From assembly GCA_934047225.1 (NCBI GenBank), contig OW203986.1, positions 19,657,221 to 19,721,220 on the forward strand: a stretch of 64,000 bases of DNA, in the 5' to 3' direction. Source of the stretch: Ypsolopha sequella (Eukaryota > Arthropoda > Insecta > Lepidoptera > Ypsolophidae). Below, piece after piece: positions 21,971 through 31,493 of this stretch; the stretch's first letter is position 1, and every line of letters begins with the position of its first letter. Position numbers and translations under genes: made by a program. The notes beneath the pieces were generated by a model that saw only the letters and a program-made list of their open reading frames with translations, did no database searches and was not told where the DNA came from.

Positions 21971-24892
21971 CTAAATGCTTAAAAAAATTCTAACAAGAAG
22001 AACAAATTTTGGTAAACTAATATTAAAAATGTCAATTTCTGGGTATTTATTCAGGAGCAGATTTAGCAGGGTACACGCCTGAAATGTGGGCGCAAAACGA
22101 GCATGCTGTGTGCGTACCACACCCGTCGCAAAAAGCAGGCGTGACCGCAACATCGCGTACCTGTTCGGTGCCGCCAGCGCGCAGCCCGCGAGGGCAGCGG
22201 GGTCGTCCACTCGGTTGTGTAACAGCAGATAATAGTGCACTAATAGCGCTAGCTTACGTCTCAGCTCTAGGGTGTCTACCCCTACCATTCCGACCACGAA
22301 AATGGATGGGAATAAGTATGGATAATACCCATACATTTTTTTATATAGATAACGAGCAAATTTACGTTGGACTTTTTCCACCATGAGCTTGTATTTTTCC
22401 TCATGTGGGTCCCAAATGATTGCGTTGAACTCTAATTTACTTCTCACATAGGCATTGTATAACGCTACAATGGGTCTCGGATCTTTAAACCTTGCAGTTT
22501 GTCTCATTACAAAGCCTAGTGATTTATAGGCTTTTTTACAAGTAAGCACAATGTGGTCATTAAGAGTCAGTCCACTGTCAAGTGTCAGTCCTAGGTCTTG
22601 TATTTGTGAGACTCGTGCGAGCGGAGCTCCAGCTATGGTGTAGTCCCTTTCGGGCGGAGTGCGAGACCTGGTGTACGTCATGATTTTGCACTTGGAGCCA
22701 TTGAACTCCAAGTTGTTACGTTCACTCCAGTCTACAACACTATCTATATCGCTCTGTAGCGCCTGCGCATCTTCTCTGTCACCTATACTCAAGTACAATT
22801 TCAGATCGTCCGCAAACATCAAGCATTTAGCCACCCTTACAACCTCTGGGAGATCATTAATCATGATCAAAAACTGTGTGGGCCCCAGAGTGCTTCCTTG
22901 ACTGACACCAGAAAAAGTTTCATAGGAACGAGAACATATACCGGCCAACTGAACATATTGTTGGCGATTGCTAAAGTAGTTGGCAAATAGCTGTAATAGT
23001 TTTGGAGTAAACCCTATGGCTGCAAATTTTCGTAGGAGCACGTCATTATCGACGCGGTCAAATGCCTTTTTAAAATCAAAATAGGCCACATCAGTTGGCA
23101 GTGACCTATCCATAGATGTTGTTGCATAGTTGACGAAATTAATCAAGTTAGTAGTAGTTGATCTACCTGCGCGAAAACCGTGCTGGCAGTCAGAAAGGAA
23201 AATTCTTATCTGTTGCGTCACTCTGCGATTGATCATAGACTCATAAATCTTCCCAGGGACTGAGAGCACGGCTATAGGCCTATGGTGATCTACTTTAGAT
23301 CGGAATTCATCCTTGGGTATAGGTGTAACTCTAGAGGTTTTCCATTTACGCGGATACACAGAGAGCTTTAAAGATACGTTGTAGATAAATAGAAGTGGCT
23401 CTTCCAGGTTCGCTAGGCAGTCCTTAACGACGTAAGGCGGTATTCCGTCTGGACCTGGAGAGGATCGAGCTTTTAATCGTCGGACAGCATACCGAAGATC
23501 GGCAGCAGTGAATCTGTCGATAGAGACGCGCGACGAGCTGACACCAGGGCCGGCGCTCCGCTCGGCGGCCTCAGCATCCAGTGTCGGTCGGTCGGGGAGG
23601 AATACTGATTGAAAGTATGCTGCAAAGGCATTTGTTGCATCAAATTCTGTTAACTGTTTACCTTCATACTCATATTTGTCACAAGTCAGTCTGGTAGTCC
23701 GTTGGTCTCTGATAAATTTCCAAAATTGGGTCGGGTCACTACTAATGTCTTTTTCAGTCCGTCTAATATAGTCGTTATAAGTCAAGTCTATAAGTTCTTT
23801 TACTCTAGCTCGGTAGTAACGAAACATCTCCCTATTAAATTCTTTGCCTTCCTTTTTATATCGTTTTAGATGAAAAAACTTATTTTTGATGTTGCGTATA
23901 ATTGCAGGAGTAAACCACATAGGATAAGTATACCTCGTGGCTTTCCCATTGCGCGTTTTTCTAGGAACACAATCATCTATACACTGATACAACTTTTTGT
24001 AGAAAAAATCAACTGCTTCATCTACGTCGTCCATCTCATAGAGTCCAGTCCATGAAATAGACGCAATAGATGCGTATAATGCACTAAAATCTGCCTTACG
24101 AAAATTCCACTGGGGTGGAGAGTGACCGCTAACAAGGCGGTTGGGCGGGCGCGGTGGCGGCAGCGGGCGGGCGGGCGCACGGCGCGGGAACAAGGCACGC
24201 ACCTCCAACGGCGGGTGATACGCGTCCGGACGCACCAGTGGCTCCACGTCCCCACTCACCTCCAAGCGTGCACTGCCAAGATCGCTCAGTACAAGGTCTA
24301 AAATACCATTAAAGCTATTTTTTATTTCATTGAATTGTTGAAACTTGCATAACTCTAATAAACAACTGTATTGCAGTGAAGGGTTTATACCGCAAGAATT
24401 CAGGTTAAAATCGCCGATAATAATTTTTACAAGTTTAGAATACTTATTTACAATGTTTTCAACTACTGTGAATAAATTTACATATATCCTATCATTAGAT
24501 GAAGGACTTATGTATACAACCCCACATAAAAACTTAATATCTTTACGCGAGACTATAGCGAATAGCACTTCAAAGTCCCCGGAATCGCCCTCGATGTTGA
24601 CAATCTGTTCGACGCTGTAATGGTCGCGCACGGCTAGCAGTGCCCCCCCGGCGCCCGCGTCCCCTCGCCGATCTCGGCGCAGCACGGTGTAGCCCGGCGG
24701 GAACACCTCGCCGTCTGACAAACTGCTAATAAGGTTGGTTTCGGTGATAGCCAAGATATCAGCATTCGAATTTAATACCGCTTTTTTAAATGTGTCTAAT
24801 TTGGTCCTAAGCCCTCGAACATTTTGGTAAAAAATGGTGCATGCTCTAGGACGAGTTTTTTTGGGTTTCATCAAGTGGCTTTCGAAACCCAT
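21971..24892 (-). CDS. Non-LTR retrotransposon ORF2: AP endonuclease and reverse transcriptase
   Basis: The protein has 973 residues. The N-terminal part (about 15-230) is an APE-type endonuclease: QNVRGL near 23-28, TETNL near 50-54, GDFNLN at 160-165, a final DAYHPPL. The RT domain (about 470-740) has SSPGPDGIP, the first catalytic aspartate in YFDFKKAFDR (about 604-613), GVSQGSTLGP and FADDLKLY with its DD at about 695-696. The long C-terminal part has no RNase H that I can see. It nicks target DNA and copies its own RNA at the nick. It overlaps ORF1 by 47 bases in another frame, so translation needs reinitiation or a shift. All catalytic residues I can check are present. Confidence 0.93.
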   Translation of the reverse strand: MGFESHLMKPKKTRPRACTIFYQNVRGLRTKLDTFKKAVLNSNADILAITETNLISSLSDGEVFPPGYTVLRRDRRGDAGAGGALLAVRDHYSVEQIVNIEGDSGDFEVLFAIVSRKDIKFLCGVVYISPSSNDRIYVNLFTVVENIVNKYSKLVKIIIGDFNLNSCGINPSLQYSCLLELCKFQQFNEIKNSFNGILDLVLSDLGSARLEVSGDVEPLVRPDAYHPPLEVRALFPRRAPARPLPPPRPPNRLVSGHSPPQWNFRKADFSALYASIASISWTGLYEMDDVDEAVDFFYKKLYQCIDDCVPRKTRNGKATRYTYPMWFTPAIIRNIKNKFFHLKRYKKEGKEFNREMFRYYRARVKELIDLTYNDYIRRTEKDISSDPTQFWKFIRDQRTTRLTCDKYEYEGKQLTEFDATNAFAAYFQSVFLPDRPTLDAEAAERSAGPGVSSSRVSIDRFTAADLRYAVRRLKARSSPGPDGIPPYVVKDCLANLEEPLLFIYNVSLKLSVYPRKWKTSRVTPIPKDEFRSKVDHHRPIAVLSVPGKIYESMINRRVTQQIRIFLSDCQHGFRAGRSTTTNLINFVNYATTSMDRSLPTDVAYFDFKKAFDRVDNDVLLRKFAAIGFTPKLLQLFANYFSNRQQYVQLAGICSRSYETFSGVSQGSTLGPTQFLIMINDLPEVVRVAKCLMFADDLKLYLSIGDREDAQALQSDIDSVVDWSERNNLEFNGSKCKIMTYTRSRTPPERDYTIAGAPLARVSQIQDLGLTLDSGLTLNDHIVLTCKKAYKSLGFVMRQTARFKDPRPIVALYNAYVRSKLEFNAIIWDPHEEKYKLMVEKVQRKFARYLYKKMYGYYPYLFPSIFVVGMVGVDTLELRRKLALLVHYYLLLHNRVDDPAALAGCALAAPNRYAMLRSRLLFATGVVRTQHARFAPTFQACTLLNLLLNKYPEIDIFNISLPKFVLLVRIFLSI

Positions 24893-25712
24893 TTCGCCAG
24901 GATTTTATGTAAACATCCTTCGTCCAGTACTTGACATCTAGATATTTTTCCACATTTTGTGTCGGAACTCCCAGTTTAAACGATGCATATAAACCTCTCG
25001 ATTTTAGGGTCTCCGCCGTACAGGTATCATCCAGGCAGATTGTTTTCAGATGCTCAATAACTTTCTCAGCTTTTGTACCAGCCTTGACATAATACAAATG
25101 TAAGAACGTTAATCTTTCGGCGGCCTCCAATCCAGTCGAGCCCGGCGCAGCGACTCCCCGTACTATGTTCGTCGTTGATCGTCGCTTTTGTTTAGATCGC
25201 ACTTGCGTCCACCCATTTTCGTTGCTATCCATTGCCTCTTCCATATCAGATGTGTCATCATGATTGGTAATTTTGCTAGCATTGGATGAACTACTTCCGA
25301 AGTTAGCTTGCGTAGTCTCGGCCACAACGGCCAACGGCTGCTGCCGCGGCGACTCCACCACGTTCGAAATCTGTGTCTCCTTCTTTGATTTCGACCCCGA
25401 AGTGACGTCACGCTTCCGAACGGCGGCGGCGGCGGCGGCAGAGGCAGCAGAGGCGGCGGCGGTGGCAGCCCGGGTCGCCAGTACTTTGGCGCGTACTGCT
25501 CGAACCGGTTTTGGCTCCTTACTTATCGCTGCTGCGTTGCTACTACCCGTTATCGGTGACGGCGATTGTGTCTTCGATTTGCTAGTTAACAATTCTTTAA
25601 TAGCACTAAATTGCGTAGACACTAGCTTCTTCAAGGATATAATTTCTTCTTGTAGTGCAAGGACAGTTTTAGTAAGCTCACTAACCGATTCTTCCATATT
25701 TTGCAAAGCCAT
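24846..25712 (-). CDS. Non-LTR retrotransposon ORF1 protein
   Basis: The protein has 288 residues. Residues 1-42 look like a coiled coil (ESVSELTKTVLALQEEI), suited to trimer formation. A basic alanine-rich stretch follows (about 70-100), encoded by GC-rich GCN repeats. A C-terminal globular region (about 205-280) contains LTFLHLYYVKAGTKAEKV, LKSRGLYASFKLGVP and a basic end. ORF1 proteins of this kind bind and package element RNA. No CCHC knuckle is present. The start used is the first ATG of the open frame. Confidence 0.85.
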   Translation of the reverse strand: MALQNMEESVSELTKTVLALQEEIISLKKLVSTQFSAIKELLTSKSKTQSPSPITGSSNAAAISKEPKPVRAVRAKVLATRAATAAASAASAAAAAAVRKRDVTSGSKSKKETQISNVVESPRQQPLAVVAETTQANFGSSSSNASKITNHDDTSDMEEAMDSNENGWTQVRSKQKRRSTTNIVRGVAAPGSTGLEAAERLTFLHLYYVKAGTKAEKVIEHLKTICLDDTCTAETLKSRGLYASFKLGVPTQNVEKYLDVKYWTKDVYIKSWRNGFRKPLDETQKNSS

Positions 25713-25770
25713 ATTCAGAGATAAAAAATATTTTTACAGAACAGATATAAATACGTCCGCACACACAACG

Positions 25771-27665
25771 CGCGCGCGTCAACAACACATAGATCTAATC
25801 ATTTGGAATTCTCTCCGTCTGTCGTAGGCCCTGTTTATGGCTCGATCTAACGACAAGGAGTGTATGTGCGGCGCATAATGCATGTCCAGTGACAGGCCAA
25901 GCTATAGCTTTTTGGAAGTCCTGCAGCGCATAAGAGAGCCGGTAGGGTAGTTTAGAAGGTTATATATGACGATCGCCATTCGTGGTTATTTTTTTATGAC
26001 AGCCCAAAACTAGTTTGGCCTGGCCTAGGCTAAACTAGTTTGTCCTAAAACCGGGTTTGGCTGGCAACATATAAAAATCTGATTGACTGACTGGTGATTA
26101 AGCTCTTTAACGGGTGTGGTATTCACATAAGCGACTATAAGAGAGAATGGAATACGAAAGTGACATGAAAAAAATCTGGGCAAAAATCTAACTGTGAATA
26201 CATTAAAGACAAAAGAAAAAATACCGTGTAATGGAAAGTATAGATCAGTAGGTATGCACTTAAAATAATGGCTTTCCCATCCGAGAAACTATTTGTGTAC
26301 CCGCAACTCAAATCTTTCATTTTTTGCCGGTCTGTAGATTAAAAATTCATGAGACTGCCGATTTTACTTCGGCTTCCTTTAAGAGGTCACCAGCTAGTAG
26401 AAGTGTTATTTTTGTGTCCAAACAGTCAATTCTAAGTTTGCGGGACCGGACGTCGTTGTAAATCGTATTTATTTTCGTAGCAACTTTCTTGGATATAATA
26501 AAATGATATAATAAATATGATACTTGATAGTAACTGATTATTTATATTTTTCACAAATACTTTCACAAATTTTGCTAAAATACTCGTTAACTGTTTACAT
26601 AAATAAAAATTTCTCTTCTTTTATAAACTAGTGTTATTTATAATAATTAAATTGAATTGTAGGAATACAAATGACGGTTCTCATAAAAAAAATATGTTTG
26701 CCTATTTTTATGTAAAGAAAATTATAAAGAGATTTTATTTAGTTTTAATTTTTTATTTTCTGTTTGAAAATTAAACCTTAATTGCAAATCCCAGTTTTCA
26801 TACACTTTTCTAAATGAGTTACGGAACACTTGCTTACAAGACAAGACAAATACTCTTTATTATAACACCAAAATACATAGAATAGGTAAAAGAAGAAACT
26901 TATTAAAAATTATAAAAGGTAACAATTGGCGGCCTTATCTCTTATAGCGATTTCTTTCAAAAAACCTTTTGGTGTCTGAAAAAATAACGCGTAGGTGGTG
27001 CACAAAGTAAATATAATTGTTAAATGGATAGCAAATACCTAAAATAAATACGTAAGTATAACATTGCTATACTTGTAATCATAAATAACGTGTACGATTC
27101 GTGTTTTTGTTTTTAAAAATATAATAAATATACTGATAATACAAATATAAACACTATATATATATCGATATATTTAGGGTCCGATCTGTTGCCCGACATC
27201 AGTTGAGTATCTAAACTAAAAATAGTCAATTACATACATATACAAAAGCACAACTACATGACAGGTCATGACATAATAACAAACAAAACCTAAACTATTT
27301 ACAATCTACTCTACGATTCGTACTATCATTGTAAATATATATTAATTAATTCACGATGAAAAACCGAACAAACAACTCCTTCTAATCCTTAGTCCTTATC
27401 GTACCACCGATAATCCAACAAATCCATCCTCTGTTGATCCATCACGAGCCCAGCTGAGGGCTGGTCTGGTATTGACAAGGTTTGCAGTTTTTAATGTCCC
27501 ACTACATTATGCATTCCGAGCACACCCATTCCTTGTAAAGATCCTAGCTTGCTCCATTCTGCTTGGACCCAGCAAAATGGTAAGTGTAGGAAACACAAAC
27601 GATTAATTTTTTGGGTTCCTTCCAAACAACAAATAGTTGATGTTATTTTGTCTACGGACTTTTGC
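25771..27665. other. AT-rich intergenic sequence with a retroposon tail
   Basis: At 26838-26955 a minus-orientation 3' end (AAATACTCTTTATTATAACA beginning after ACAAGACAAGAC) pairs with the plus-orientation tail at 60385-60460. No gene is recognised. Confidence 0.45.
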
Positions 27666-27669
27666 TTAA

Positions 27670-27876
27670 GAGCGGTTTCGCAGCCGGATTATGAAAATCC
27701 TGCCTTTTTCTAATTAATCGAAACAGAACACTTAAATTCAAAATTCACTCAATAGTTATTCAATAAAAGGTTACTGTGTATGTTGCCATCGCAAAGTTTC
27801 CATTGGTTTCTGTAAATTAGAATGTCAATTTTTTTAATTTAAAAACTGTTTGCGAGATTCAAATGCGAAACCGCTC
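27670..27876. mobile_element. TTAA-flanked miniature element, 207 bp
   Basis: TTAA lies at 27666-27669 and 27877-27880. The ends are the perfect 13-base inverted repeat GAGCGGTTTCGCA / TGCGAAACCGCTC. A TTAA duplication is the signature of piggyBac-type insertion. The interior shares an arm with the element at 12510-12614. Confidence 0.85.
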
Positions 27877-28014
27877 TTAATAGTCTAAAATACGATGGGG
27901 CTTGTTTTTTGACTTGAATTCCCCACTGTTCCTAAGCGGCTTGTTCGATTTAATTTATTTATACTTTTATTAATAGGTAAACTTGATAGCAACAAACCGT
28001 ACATGGGATTTTTC

Positions 28015-28208
28015 CATCGAGCAATCGCGTCTATGTAAAAAGTATCATTTTGTCCTATTTTGCGCTGTCGTAGACGCAGCGATTATCGCAGTCATAACAG
28101 CCACTTTACAATGCGCGCTGAAATAAACGTTATTTTAAAATGTCGTTTTCGTCGATATTCTTACTGACACATATCGAGCTGCTACTTTGGCGTTACTAAT
28201 TACCTTAA
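28015..28208 (+). repeat. Dispersed repeat, copy B (pairs with 16230-16425)
   Basis: It contains AAAAGTATCATTTT, TTTTGCGCT, AACAGCCACTTTACAA, GCTGAAATAAAC, TGTCGTTTTCG, ACACATATCGAG and CCTTAAGCC, in the same order as copy A. Confidence 0.75.
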
Positions 28209-28376
28209 GCCTGTAGTAGTAATTTTGATTTTACATATTTTAGATACTAAAATAATCGGTAAATGCATAGATATCATACTAGTATTATTAAATGCCAGTT
28301 TAACTCTAGGATTGCGCAAATGAAATTTTTCATTAACTTTTTTTTTCAGAAATAAAGAAGGGAGACTATAAAGCTC

Positions 28377-28520
28377 TGAAGGCTTTAATTTAAGTTTTAG
28401 TACTGTCAAAACCTAAAACTTTTCAAAGTAATTTAGCTTCTATACTTAACACATAATGACTATTTTGCATTGAAGAAAATTTAGTTTTGACAGCACTAAA
28501 ACTAAAATTAAAGCCTTCAA
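28377..28520. mobile_element. Inverted-repeat miniature element, about 144 bp
   Basis: The left arm TGAAGGCTTTAATTTAAGTT with AGTACTGTCAAAACCTAAA mirrors the right arm TTTAGTTTTGACAGCACTAA and AATTAAAGCCTTCA. Confidence 0.85.
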
Positions 28521-30065
28521 AATCGGCTTACATAATTTTTTTTATAAAAGCTCAAATATAAGATTAAATCCAAAAAACTCAATGGTGGTTGCTTGACTGG
28601 TGAGACTTAAATTCAAAACTCCGACCGACTCGGCGTCTGCCGCAAAGCTAACAATTTGGCTGAATTGATAAAAATAAAATACTACTGTTAACTCAAAACA
28701 CACTCAACTCATCTCCATTTTGTCAGCTGTTCTATCAAAGAGCAAAGCAAATCAGTAACAAACGTTACAGCAAAGAATTCCAGCTTATCTCACCGCAACG
28801 TACTCACGTAGTTGTTTGTCGCGAGAGCTCATTCATCTGAAACGCAATCCGTCTGCGTGAGACGGCTTCGTATTTACCCTGAAAAATACACCACATATAA
28901 GGACACAAGCGAAAAGAAACTATAATACAAAGGGACAAGATCCAAGCTTATAAGCTGTTAGTATGCAAATGTTGTCGAAGCGACACCACGCCCCTTTGCG
29001 AGTACTGAGGTCGCTGTAGGGTCCCCAGAGTCACAAGATAATTTTTCACAAGCCCTGAAATGAGCGAGACACACCCTTACTGGTTTTTTCTCGTTATAAA
29101 TTTTCTTTGATTTTAAGGTTCCGCTACAACACTACAAACCGTGTTTTGTTTATTCGTACATCTGTCGGAAGCTAACTAATAAGCTTCTGGGCTTATTTAA
29201 CTGTGACAAGTTCGTGAATACAGGTTAGAATGTTGATGATGTCACATTTTTTTTTAATATTTTGGGGTTCATTTGTGAATCAAATAAAGCGATCTTTTGT
29301 ATCAACATTGACGGAACCGACAAATTGTGTATGACATAATACTAAGCATTTTTTTTATTCTTACGTAGTCATTATTCTCAGTCGAGTTTATGTTGCCTAA
29401 CTTCCGTCAGAATTTAATAAACTTGTGCGTCAGAATGCTTGCTAATAATCGAGAGAATAGTTTATTATTGTAAGAGTTTCAGCAACACCGGTGCTGTATA
29501 TTGTTCCTGGCTCTGTTGAATAGGTAGGCAATAAAAAAGTTTTGTTAATTTCGCCACCCACGCCCGGCCGCTTTGCTCTTTCCATAGGCCTAAGCCGAGC
29601 ACAAATAATACTACTTACGTCTTACATATATCGGTCATTAAGCCTAGACAGTAACTTTTTACAGTGATTTTGAATTCTAACTCTTTAAAGTTTTATTGCT
29701 ATCCTATATACCAAACTACTGCATTTTTCCAATATTTATGAACTACCATATCAACTTCAAGAAAGAACCATGTTATTTAAGAAGAATTTATGTGAAAATG
29801 TGGCGTTTTGGAGCTTAAAGTTTTCTGGGTAATTATAGGTAGTTGTATTTTTAAACATGATTACCCGAAATTTTAAGACGAATATGAAATATAGGTGGGG
29901 CGATAGGTTAAGTTATTTTACTTTTTTTTAGATTTTATGCATTAGTGTTCAAATGAGATGACAGATTGTGGTACACTTGTTGTTAACGGACACCAATCCG
30001 AACAAGAATCATTAGTTTAGACGCACCTTTGGCGATCGCAAAGATATGATTCAAATCAAGAAATG
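28521..30065. other. Intergenic, nothing recognised
   Basis: A GC-richer patch at 28780-29060 could be a promoter or untranslated exon, but no motif decides it. Confidence 0.3.
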
Positions 30066-30069
30066 ACGG

Positions 30070-31380
30070 CTGGATAAATGTTAACTGTACATAACGCCCC
30101 AAGCGAAAGGTCAAAGTCAACTGAGTTGAAGGCGTTACTGAAATCAAGCAAGGTGCGAACTGTGAGGTGCTGCTTCTCCATATTAAAAGGGATGTCGTCA
30201 GTGACTTTGGGCGGTTACAGTGCTTTGACCGGGACGAAACCTGACTGTAGCGGGTTAACCAAATCGTTATGGGACAGATATTCATTCAACTGAGTGTGAA
30301 TAATTTTCTCAAGGACATTGGATAGAAAAGGAAGTATTGAAATTGGGCGATAATTTTTATATAACGTAAGATTAGTGATTTTAGGTAGTGGGATAACAAA
30401 TACTTGTTTCCATGGAGAAGAAAATGTGTTGCTGGCCATGGAATTATTAAAGAGTTGTGTGAGAGGTGGCAGCAATATATCGAGTATAGGAATGAGCATA
30501 TCCAAGCCTATGCTATCGCTACCAACAGTTTTTGAGGAAAAGGAGAGGGTACACTTTTTAACATCCTCAGCCGTGACTTTACTAAAACTAAAAGAATTAT
30601 GCTCGAGAGTAGGCAAATTGTTAAGATAATTAAGGGAACGTTTGATCGACTGGTCAAAGACCGTAGGAAGAATTGGAAAAAAATTGTTGCGACCATTGAG
30701 GTCTACGTTTACTGGTGAAGACGGTGAAGTTTTGCCCACACCAAGATTCCAAATGTTGGTTCTATTACATTCATCTATAAAGGAATTGATGTGGCGTTTT
30801 GGTGCTATTCTACACACTCTATTGCATTTGTTCCTGTAATCCTTAAATAAGTTGAAGTTGTCTTCTGTAGGATTGACTTGATAGAGTGTATTGGCATGGT
30901 CACGTAATGCTTGCAGCTTTTTAATTTTTGGTGTGAGCCAAAAGGCTGGGGGATGTTTTACTGTTACTGGTCTGAGAAGAGCTTGTTTGTCACAAAGTTC
31001 TCTAATAAGTTTGTTAAAAATCATAACCTTTTGACTACCATCAGGAATATTATCAAATGCAGACCAATCGATATTATTGGCGTCCACAAGTAACGCATCT
31101 GTGTCGATCGCACCAAAATTACGCAGCAGAAGAGAACGTTTTAAATGTTTACGGGGTGAATTTTTACGAGAGATAAATAAGGTTATGATGAGAGAAATCA
31201 GCTGTAAGGAACTGACCGTGTGTTGCCCCAAGATCCGTAGATGATATAATTATTAAATCCAAGAGGGATGGAACACAATTGAGGAAGATATGAGTTGCCT
31301 TAAGCGATTGAGGGAACCTAGAAGAGACTGCAGCTTTGCCGATCTTGTTTCAAGGCAAAATAGCTTACATTCAGAATTTA
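30070..31380 (-). pseudogene. Truncated Jockey-like non-LTR element, endonuclease end plus half of RT
   Basis: A 338-residue minus frame (31231-30215) contains WLTPKIKKLQALRDHANTLY, the SIGLDMLIPILDILLPPLTQ region and YKNYRPISILPFLSNVLEKI, ending LQSGFVP. RT continues in another frame (LLDFSNAFNSVDFDL) to about 30070, where it stops before the YxDD box. Upstream, another frame gives LDLIIISSTDLGATHGQF and SHHNLIYLS, the end of the endonuclease. Two frameshifts and truncation at both ends make it dead. The LTR element inserted about 110 bp beyond its 5' side. Confidence 0.85.
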
Positions 31381-31489
31381 TAAGAAATAAATAAGTGTTG
31401 TCATTTCCCATTATTACTTACCGAGTCATCCCTATATAGGTCATCTCAACCAAAAGTAAATTTTAACTCAGTCACCAAAAATGTTTAAC

Positions 31490-31493
31490 ATGT
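31490..31493. repeat. Target site duplication, left (ATGT)
   Basis: ATGT immediately precedes the 5' LTR and recurs directly after the 3' LTR at 42817-42820. Four bases is the usual length for Ty3/gypsy integrases. Confidence 0.88.

Larger units (their letters stand above)
21833..25770 (-). mobile_element. Apparently intact non-LTR retrotransposon (CR1/Jockey type)
   Basis: Two long open frames on the minus strand, ORF1 (25712-24846) and ORF2 (24892-21971), are followed by about 100 bases of 3' untranslated sequence and a (TTTA)n run at 21834-21866, which is the tail on the minus strand. The 5' boundary is not sharp; I placed it just beyond ORF1. I found no target duplication by eye. Open frames of full length suggest a young copy. 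Confidence 0.85.
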
